Below, one piece after another: positions 58,971 through 64,000 of a stretch of DNA of 64,000 bases. The stretch covers positions 676,361 through 740,360 of the forward strand of contig NZ_LJIX01000006.1 of assembly GCF_001420595.1 (NCBI RefSeq), read 5' to 3'. How positions within the stretch are numbered: the first letter of the stretch is position 1; each line of letters starts with the position of its first letter. The position numbers and the translations under genes were made by a program. The notes under the pieces were generated by a model. That model did no database searches and was not told where the DNA came from. It saw nothing but the letters and a program-made list of their open reading frames with translations. This DNA comes from Cytobacillus solani (GTDB lineage Bacteria; Bacillota; Bacilli; Bacillales; Cytobacillaceae).

Positions 58971-59579
58971 ATGAAATTGAATAAAAGTGGATTGGAATAT
59001 GTAAAATCCTTAATTCTTGTTGATATGCCGCCTAAATCCTTATCGGCAAATAAGGATGATTGGGTGGAAGGGCCATTAGATGATATTGCTTCAATTTATA
59101 ATACGTATTTACGTAATTCAAGCGGTCTAGAGGACTATAAAGATAAACCAATCATTCTCTATTGCAACACAGGAAATAGAAGTGGAAAGGCAGCAGAAAT
59201 ACTAGCAAACAACGGGTTTACGGATGTAACAAATGCGCAAGGTGTTAAAGAATACGAGTATGATTTAGTGCATTACAAGGAGGTTAGAGGGGCAGCATTC
59301 CAAGAAATGATTGATGAAAATAAAGATCTTATTCTTGTAGACGTTAGACCAGAAAAGCAAGTTAAAGAAGAGGGTATGATTGAAGGGGCAATAAATGTGC
59401 CATTCGATGCTGTGAAGGAAAATCTTGATAAATTACCAAAAGAGAAGACAATTGCTTTATATTGCAATACAGGTACAAAGAGTTCAGAGGTTGCAATGCA
59501 ATTGGAAGGTTTAGGATATGAAAATGTGATAAATGCTATTGAAGGTGTAAAGGAATACTCTTTCATATTAGTAAAATAG
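58971..59579 (+). CDS. Tandem rhodanese-like protein
   Basis: The 202-residue protein contains two rhodanese-like halves, each with an active-site loop: CNTGNRSG (about 65-72) and CNTGTKSSE (about 170-178). Both end with a similar VKEYEYDLV/VKEYSFILV strand. The first half lacks a full N-terminal rhodanese segment. Rhodaneses move sulfane sulfur via a persulfide on the loop cysteine; both cysteines are present here. The partner is unknown. ATG 58971 follows TAGGAG. Cytoplasmic; single gene with terminator. Confidence 0.85.
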   Translation: MKLNKSGLEYVKSLILVDMPPKSLSANKDDWVEGPLDDIASIYNTYLRNSSGLEDYKDKPIILYCNTGNRSGKAAEILANNGFTDVTNAQGVKEYEYDLVHYKEVRGAAFQEMIDENKDLILVDVRPEKQVKEEGMIEGAINVPFDAVKENLDKLPKEKTIALYCNTGTKSSEVAMQLEGLGYENVINAIEGVKEYSFILVK

Positions 59580-59583
59580 TATA

Positions 59584-59626
59584 GCCCACTTGCTACAGGT
59601 CTTTCCTATGGCAAGTGGGTTTTTTG
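59584..59626 (+). terminator. Intrinsic terminator after rhodanese gene
   Basis: GCCCACTTGC and GCAAGTGGGT with a 17-base loop and six T. Confidence 0.8.
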
Positions 59627-59683
59627 GTCAAGCATCTAATTTAGAAGAGGTAGGCTTAGCTGCCTAATGATGTTAACCAATAG

Positions 59684-60325
59684 TTATTCAGCTTCAGAAA
59701 CAAGGGTAAACCGCTCATTCATATGTTGAGGATTTTCAATTTCATCCAATACAGCAATAGCGTAATCAGCATAGCTTACATAGCTTTGGCCTGCATGATT
59801 TAAAATTAAATGATCCTTCCCTTTTTGATAGGACCCAGTTCTTTTACCTTCAGGGTTAAAGAACGCAGCTGGGCTAATGAAAGTCCATTGAATGGCGCTT
59901 GCATTTTGCAGGTCTTCTAAGTTTTTTCCTTGATTCGATGCTGTTGCAAAATATTCTTTTGGAAAATCAGGTGTATCCATTACGCGAGTCGTTTTTGCTT
60001 CGTCAACAAAAAGACTGCCTGCTCCGCCAACGACAATTAATCTTGTTTGTGGAGCATTTTTTAAGCATTCAATTAATTTTCTGCCAGCGTCTACATGCAG
60101 ATGTTCTTGGCCTGGGGCTGCACCGTATGCATTAACAACAACGTCAAATTCCTTTAAATCGTCTGTTGTTATATCAAAAATATCTTTTTCCAATACAAGG
60201 TTAACGTGATTTTGAAGTTTCCCAGCATTCCTTACAATAGCTGTGACCTCATGATTACGTTCAAGAGCTTCCTTTAAAATTTGATTTCCAGCCTTCCCGC
60301 TTGCACCAATAATTCCAATCTTCAT
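59684..60325 (-). CDS. NAD(P)H-binding SDR-like protein (YwnB-like)
   Basis: The 213-residue atypical SDR begins MKIGIIGASGKAGNQILKEA with the Rossmann motif GASGKAG (7-13). It has VVVNAYGA, RLIVVGGAGSLFVD and WTFISPAAFF, the NmrA/YwnB group pattern. Members bind NAD(P)H and may reduce quinones or sense redox state. ATG 60325 is used because AGGAGG lies upstream at correct spacing; the longer frame to 60409 crosses the promoter. Divergent from an Rrf2 gene as in B. subtilis ywnB-ywnA. Confidence 0.85.
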   Translation of the reverse strand: MKIGIIGASGKAGNQILKEALERNHEVTAIVRNAGKLQNHVNLVLEKDIFDITTDDLKEFDVVVNAYGAAPGQEHLHVDAGRKLIECLKNAPQTRLIVVGGAGSLFVDEAKTTRVMDTPDFPKEYFATASNQGKNLEDLQNASAIQWTFISPAAFFNPEGKRTGSYQKGKDHLILNHAGQSYVSYADYAIAVLDEIENPQHMNERFTLVSEAE

Positions 60326-60365
60326 TTTATTCATCCTCCTTAGGTATAAGTTGTAATAATAACGA

Positions 60366-60466
60366 TTACATGTAACAATATAAGTTACAACTAATACGTT
60401 TGTCAACAATAAATGTTAAAATGGATATATTAAGGTTGTTAATTATGTATACAATTACTTGTAACT
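60366..60466. promoter_or_regulatory. Divergent promoter region with TTAC/GTAA palindromes
   Basis: On the minus strand TTGACA (60401-60406) and TTATAT (60378-60383) with a 17-base spacer form a promoter for the YwnB-like gene. The palindrome TTACATGTAA (60366-60375), the half site AGTTAC (about 60383-60388), and TTACTTGTAA (60456-60465) on the Rrf2 side share the motif TTAC-N2-GTAA. They are likely Rrf2 operators controlling both genes. Confidence 0.65.
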
Positions 60467-60528
60467 ATACATTTTACATGGTATATACTTTATAGATTAT
60501 GGGAAAAAGGTGAAGGAAGGCGAATAAA

Positions 60529-60963
60529 ATGTCTATTAGTAGTCGATTCTCTGTAGGAATTCATATACTATCTCTTTTAGAAATTAATAAAGATGGAGTG
60601 AATACATCAGAATTTATTGCAGGCAGTGTCAATACAAATCCTGTTGTTATAAGAAAAATCATGGGGATGCTTAAAAATGCCGGTTTGGTAAAAGTCCGTC
60701 CTGGTGTCGCAGGTGCAGAACTTGGGAAGGATATTTCAGAAATCACAATGCTTGATGTTTATAAGGCCGTTAATGTTGTACAGGAAAAAGAGCTATTTGG
60801 TGTTCACGCAAATCCAAATCCATCATGTCCAGTTGGGAAAAATATTCAAGAAACAATAAGCCCCATATTCTCTGCTGCCCAGCTCTCAATGGAGAAGGCA
60901 CTCGATAACGTTACAATAATGGACGTTGTAAAAGAAATAATAGAGAAAGGACAAGGGACATGA
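60529..60963 (+). CDS. Rrf2 family transcriptional regulator (YwnA-like)
   Basis: The 144-residue protein has the Rrf2 winged helix at its N terminus (SSRFSVGIHILSLLEINKDG, then NPVVIRKIMGMLKNAGLVKV). It ends in a dimerisation helix. A single cysteine (NPSCPVG, about residue 104) lies where iron-sulfur Rrf2 proteins carry a cluster of three, so it is more likely a thiol sensor or a redox-independent regulator of the YwnA type. ATG 60529 follows AAGGAAGGCG. It is divergent from its probable target, the YwnB-like gene. Confidence 0.88.
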   Translation: MSISSRFSVGIHILSLLEINKDGVNTSEFIAGSVNTNPVVIRKIMGMLKNAGLVKVRPGVAGAELGKDISEITMLDVYKAVNVVQEKELFGVHANPNPSCPVGKNIQETISPIFSAAQLSMEKALDNVTIMDVVKEIIEKGQGT

Positions 60964-61452
60964 CCTTGTCCCATAATATGTGGGGGAAATAAATACGGGA
61001 TAAACAGAAATCCATGCGATAGAGGAATGATGATTAGTGCATAATAATTCTTTCTATGACTAGGAACCTGCACCTTGGATCTATTTCCATTAACCTGAAT
61101 CAGATAGATTCAGTTTTTTTATTTTGAGTTGGATCTTCTGTTATTAAAGAGGGAGTAGCCTTTTAGGCTTGTAGAGAGAATGTATAGTTGGACATAACAT
61201 AATAGTATATTTGAAATACTCATAGTAATAATCTTGGTATTGCTGTTCTTTATGTATATTTTTGATTTGCTCAAGAGGTTATAAAGAAGCAGTTCTCTTT
61301 TAATACTTTAATAAAAAATTGTAACACAACATTTTAGATGAACAGAACAAAAAAATAGATTGTTCCATCTAAATAGAAAATGATTGAATGAAAAGGGGAA
61401 ACACATTAAGATAAACAATGTGAAAAAGCTTTAAAAGGAAGGATGAAATGGT
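60964..61452. other. Intergenic region without a gene
   Basis: These 489 bases hold a GGACAAGG/CCTTGTCC hairpin (60950-60972, partly in the end of the Rrf2 gene), a related imperfect copy near 61057-61075, an intrinsic terminator (CTGAATC/GATTCAG with seven T, 61095-61120) and AT-rich DNA before the MscS gene. No open frame is convincing. A promoter for MscS is expected near the right end but was not pinned down. Confidence 0.6.
61095..61120 (+). terminator. Intrinsic terminator downstream of Rrf2 gene
   Basis: CTGAATC (61095-61101) and GATTCAG (61107-61113) with a 5-base loop and seven T. Confidence 0.7.
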
Positions 61453-62316
61453 TTGGTAAATTTTAAGACTTTTGATTGGGAAGGTTTGCTTATAGATGCA
61501 GGAGTGAAAGCTCTTGAGATTATTGGAATATTAATTGCTTTTGTAATCGTTAAGAAAATTGGCAGTAAGGTTTTAGATCGGACTTTCCTTAACATAAGCA
61601 AAAGGAAGAACATTTCAGAAGGCCGTGCTTTAACACTACATAAGCTAGCCGAAAATATTTTATCGTATAGTTTAATCTTTATTCTTGCTGCTTCATTGTT
61701 TAATGCATTTGGATTGCCAGTTGCAAGCTTAATTGCAGGTGCAGGAGTGGTCGGACTAGCAATTGGTTTTGGAGCGCAAGGACTTGTGAGTGATGTTGTT
61801 ACAGGATTTTTCTTATTATTAGAGAAACAATTGGATGTAAATGATTACGTAACAATTGGCAATATTGATGGGGTTGTAGAGGCAGTAGGCTTACGAACTA
61901 CCCAGCTTCGGAGCTTTGATGGAACACTAAATTTTATTCCGAACCGAGATATACTGACTGTAAGAAATCATTCCCGTGGAAGTATGCGTGCGCTTGTTGA
62001 TATTGGGATTGCTTATGATGAAGATATTGATCATGCGATTGAAGTGACTCAGGCAGTTTGCGATCAAATGGCTGCAGAGAATCCTGTCATTGTAGAAGGT
62101 CCAAATGTCATCGGCGTTCAAGCTTTAGGTGCATCTGATGTTGTGCTGCGTGTAATAGCGAAAACAGAGAATGGGGAACAATGGGCAGTAGAACGTGATA
62201 TCCGTAAGGCAATCAAGGCGGCATTTGATGAAAACGGAATCGAAATTCCATATCCTCATCAAGTGATGGTTCACAAAAATGAACAAAATCTAGGGAAATC
62301 ACGAGGGAATGAATGA
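61453..62316 (+). CDS. Small-conductance mechanosensitive channel (MscS family)
   Basis: The 287-residue protein has three membrane helices (about 12-32, 66-88, 92-125) and the MscS pore motif LIAGAGVVGLAIGFGAQGL followed by VSDVVTGFFLLLEKQLDVNDY and RTTQLRSFDGTLNFIPN of the beta domain. It opens at high membrane tension and lets osmolytes leave the cell. The start is TTG 61453, with AAGGAAGG about 13 bases upstream, longer than ideal. Single gene ending in a strong terminator. Similar to YkuT/YhdY-type channels of bacilli. Confidence 0.92.
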   Translation: MVNFKTFDWEGLLIDAGVKALEIIGILIAFVIVKKIGSKVLDRTFLNISKRKNISEGRALTLHKLAENILSYSLIFILAASLFNAFGLPVASLIAGAGVVGLAIGFGAQGLVSDVVTGFFLLLEKQLDVNDYVTIGNIDGVVEAVGLRTTQLRSFDGTLNFIPNRDILTVRNHSRGSMRALVDIGIAYDEDIDHAIEVTQAVCDQMAAENPVIVEGPNVIGVQALGASDVVLRVIAKTENGEQWAVERDIRKAIKAAFDENGIEIPYPHQVMVHKNEQNLGKSRGNE

Positions 62317-62330
62317 TTAATATAGATTAA

Positions 62331-62371
62331 AAAAAGTCAGTTCTATATTTAATTGTAGAACTGACTTTTTC
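62331..62371. terminator. Convergent intrinsic terminator
   Basis: AAAAAGTCAGTTCTA and its exact complement form a 15-base stem with a 10-base loop, with A and T tracts for both directions, between mscS and the DUF418 gene. Confidence 0.85.
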
Positions 62372-62388
62372 ATGCAATCATTTTATAT

Positions 62389-63588
62389 TTATATTTGTTC
62401 TTTAACTTGTGGATAATCAGGTACTGGCTTAGCCTTTTTCTTCGTATTCCCGCTCCATTTTAAATACGTTCCAATTCTCATCAATTTTTCAAAAGGTCCA
62501 ACTTTCCAAACCTTCAAATAGAAGTGGCTGGTGATGACTTGAATTCCATAAATGGCAATAGCTAATAATATGCCATTAATAACGCCGATTTGCCCAAATA
62601 ATCCAAACCCATAACCATAGAAGATGGTTGTACAAATGATACTTTGAAGTAAATAGTTAGTCATGGAAAGACGTCCAACATTTTCAAAAAGCTTTAGAAA
62701 AACCGGATTTACTCCCTTTGCATAAAGTAGGGCAAAGGCGAAAATATAACCAATCGCTAATAATGGTGCACCCAAGATTTCTGCAACACCTGCCCAAACG
62801 GTATTCGGCAGTAAATAAGGAATGCTCTTTAGTAGTAAGCCAATAGGAACGAGTATACTTGCCCAACATACATACAGCTTTCGTTCTTCCTTCGGCTGGG
62901 TGAACCAGCGCATTTTTGCAGCATACATCCCAAGTAAAAATAATGGGCAAAGCATAAACGGAGTTAATAGAATGATAAAGAAATAGGCACCAGGAGGGAG
63001 GCCAAGCGGATCTTCCCCGCTATTGCGAAAATCTTTAATCTCTGAATAGCTGCCATCTGCATAAATAAGATTTGCCTTTTGTACGTATGAGTTTATACTT
63101 TCTGCTTCTTCTGGAGTTTCCATCATATTTCCAAACCCAATGAACGAAGTTAAAATGAGCAAAGTGACCGCCCAAATGAAAATCGTTTTTTTCTTGCGAT
63201 TTAAGAAAATCATCATAAGCAAACCTAAGCATCCATATGAAAATAGGATATCGCCCTCCCACACAAAGGTGGAGTGCAGCAGCCCAAGAACGATTAACAG
63301 GAAAAAACGACGTGCAAAATGCCGTTTCACCTTCCCGCCATTTTCTTCAAGCTTTTCCTTCATTTTGATCATCGAATACCCAAATAGAAACATAAAGATT
63401 GGCATAAAGCTGCCTTCCACAAATACTTTTACCCATATATTCGCAGCCTCATCACCGACAAATAACTTAAAGTGCTCAAGTTCATTCATTCCCCAAATGC
63501 CGTATTGAAAGATAAGCATATTCGCCATTAAAATGCCTATTAAACTAAATCCTCTAATCCCATCAATTATTCCTAATCTTTGTTTCAT
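62389..63588 (-). CDS. DUF418 family membrane protein
   Basis: This 399-residue protein has eight to ten membrane helices, the opening RLGIIDGIRGFSLIGILMAN of the DUF418 family and the C-terminal motifs GRLSMTNYLLQS and KVGPFEKLMR. It is homologous in layout to the protein at 16768 but clearly diverged, and has a long central loop (about 165-205). ATG 63588 lies after GGAGAAGG; the frame extends to 63609. DUF418 function is unknown; transport or acyl transfer at the membrane is conjecture. Divergent from a response regulator gene. Confidence 0.85.
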   Translation of the reverse strand: MKQRLGIIDGIRGFSLIGILMANMLIFQYGIWGMNELEHFKLFVGDEAANIWVKVFVEGSFMPIFMFLFGYSMIKMKEKLEENGGKVKRHFARRFFLLIVLGLLHSTFVWEGDILFSYGCLGLLMMIFLNRKKKTIFIWAVTLLILTSFIGFGNMMETPEEAESINSYVQKANLIYADGSYSEIKDFRNSGEDPLGLPPGAYFFIILLTPFMLCPLFLLGMYAAKMRWFTQPKEERKLYVCWASILVPIGLLLKSIPYLLPNTVWAGVAEILGAPLLAIGYIFAFALLYAKGVNPVFLKLFENVGRLSMTNYLLQSIICTTIFYGYGFGLFGQIGVINGILLAIAIYGIQVITSHFYLKVWKVGPFEKLMRIGTYLKWSGNTKKKAKPVPDYPQVKEQI

Positions 63589-63742
63589 CTTACCTTCTCC
63601 TTTATTCATATCTGCATACCCCTACTCTACTTTGTTCAGCTTTCAAGACAATGAACAAAACTTTACTATTGGATAAATTTTTTCCATTTCGTTCAACTGT
63701 TCGTAAAGTTGCTATGCTACGATATGGGAGAGGTGGATACAC

Positions 63743-64000
63743 ATGGAAACAAACAACATCTTAATTGTAGATGATGAAAAAGCAATCGTTAAAATGCTGG
63801 AGCTCATGTTGAAAAAGGAAGGGTTTCAGCATATTTATACGGCCCATTCAGGCAGCGAGGCGCTTGAAATAGTAGAAAAGATAAACATCGATATTATTAT
63901 TCTCGATGTCATGCTGCCAGATTGCAGCGGATTCGAGCTTTGTCCGAAAATCCGTGAGAAAACGAATGCTTACATTATATTTTTAACAGCCAAGGTTTCT
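63743..64000 (+). CDS. Response regulator, receiver domain (truncated by window end)
   Basis: The first 86 residues are a receiver domain: NILIVDDEKAIVKMLELMLK with acidic residues D11-D12, phospho-acceptor D in IIILDVMLPD (about residue 54) and T in IIFLTAK with the conserved lysine. The pattern is OmpR/PhoB-like, but the output domain lies beyond the window. ATG 63743 follows GGGAGAGGTGG. A cognate histidine kinase is expected downstream. Confidence 0.9.
   Translation, partial: METNNILIVDDEKAIVKMLELMLKKEGFQHIYTAHSGSEALEIVEKINIDIIILDVMLPDCSGFELCPKIREKTNAYIIFLTAKVS

Noticed and set aside
61443-61466. Seven-codon frame (MKWFGKF) overlapping the MscS start as a leader peptide
   Set aside because: ATG 61443 is too near to the ribosome site AAGGAAGG, and no attenuator hairpin follows.

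Overview
The window is low-GC Firmicutes DNA, most likely from a Bacillaceae member (Bacillus, Cytobacillus or Neobacillus type). Supporting signs are strong AGGAGG ribosome binding sites, frequent TTG and GTG starts, a T-box riboswitch, PBSX-type tail genes, a YwnA/YwnB-like divergent pair and many T-tailed hairpin terminators. Both window ends cut genes: an ABC-F protein at the left and a response regulator at the right.

Layout. 1-3.4 kb: end of an ABC-F gene, a nucleotide-sugar-epimerase-like gene, and an MFS efflux gene preceded by a 14-codon leader peptide with an Arg-Leu-Arg core and an attenuator hairpin, the arrangement of macrolide-inducible resistance. 3.5-7.9 kb: a T-box controls a SAM-hydrolase gene and a complete ECF importer (S component, double ATPase, T component). 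7.9-21 kb: ordinary chromosomal genes: TetR regulator, ketosteroid-dehydrogenase-like flavoprotein, methyltransferase, secreted CSC-type protein, a YceG-like/trypsin-like fusion, a DUF2262 protein, a PadR-DUF1700-DUF4097 operon, a DUF418-histidine kinase-response regulator operon, and a radical SAM/SPASM protein.

21.2-37.3 kb: a contractile phage-tail gene cluster in PBSX order (repressor and ImmA protease leftward; late regulator, tail terminator, sheath, tube, frameshifted chaperone, tape measure, baseplate, two fibre cassettes, XhlA, holin, amidase rightward). Terminase, portal, capsid and integrase genes are absent. This is best read as an R-type tailocin (phage-tail-like bacteriocin, comparable with diffocins) rather than a prophage. 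It carries a textbook -1 frameshift signal, three identical-spacing operator palindromes and a possible capsid-gene remnant.

37.6-54 kb: the least ordinary block. Three leftward genes (small membrane protein, zinc-ribbon membrane protein, membrane-anchored protein) face a rightward operon of seven genes: secreted/anchored vWA protein, large tubulin/FtsZ-like protein, a large partner that looks like a degenerate tubulin-like relative, a multi-pass vWA protein, a small unknown protein, a zinc-ribbon TRAFAC GTPase, and a GAP1-like protein with a transmembrane segment and an EF-hand-like tail. The set suggests a membrane-associated, nucleotide-driven filament or conflict system whose function is unknown.

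54-64 kb: a frameshifted Phd/YefM antitoxin remnant, a GAF-LuxR regulator, two SDR genes, a class V aminotransferase, a double rhodanese, the NAD(P)H-binding/Rrf2 pair, an MscS channel, a second DUF418 protein and the start of a response regulator. No tRNA, rRNA, CRISPR array or insertion sequence was seen. Family names are from recognition of motifs, not from searches.
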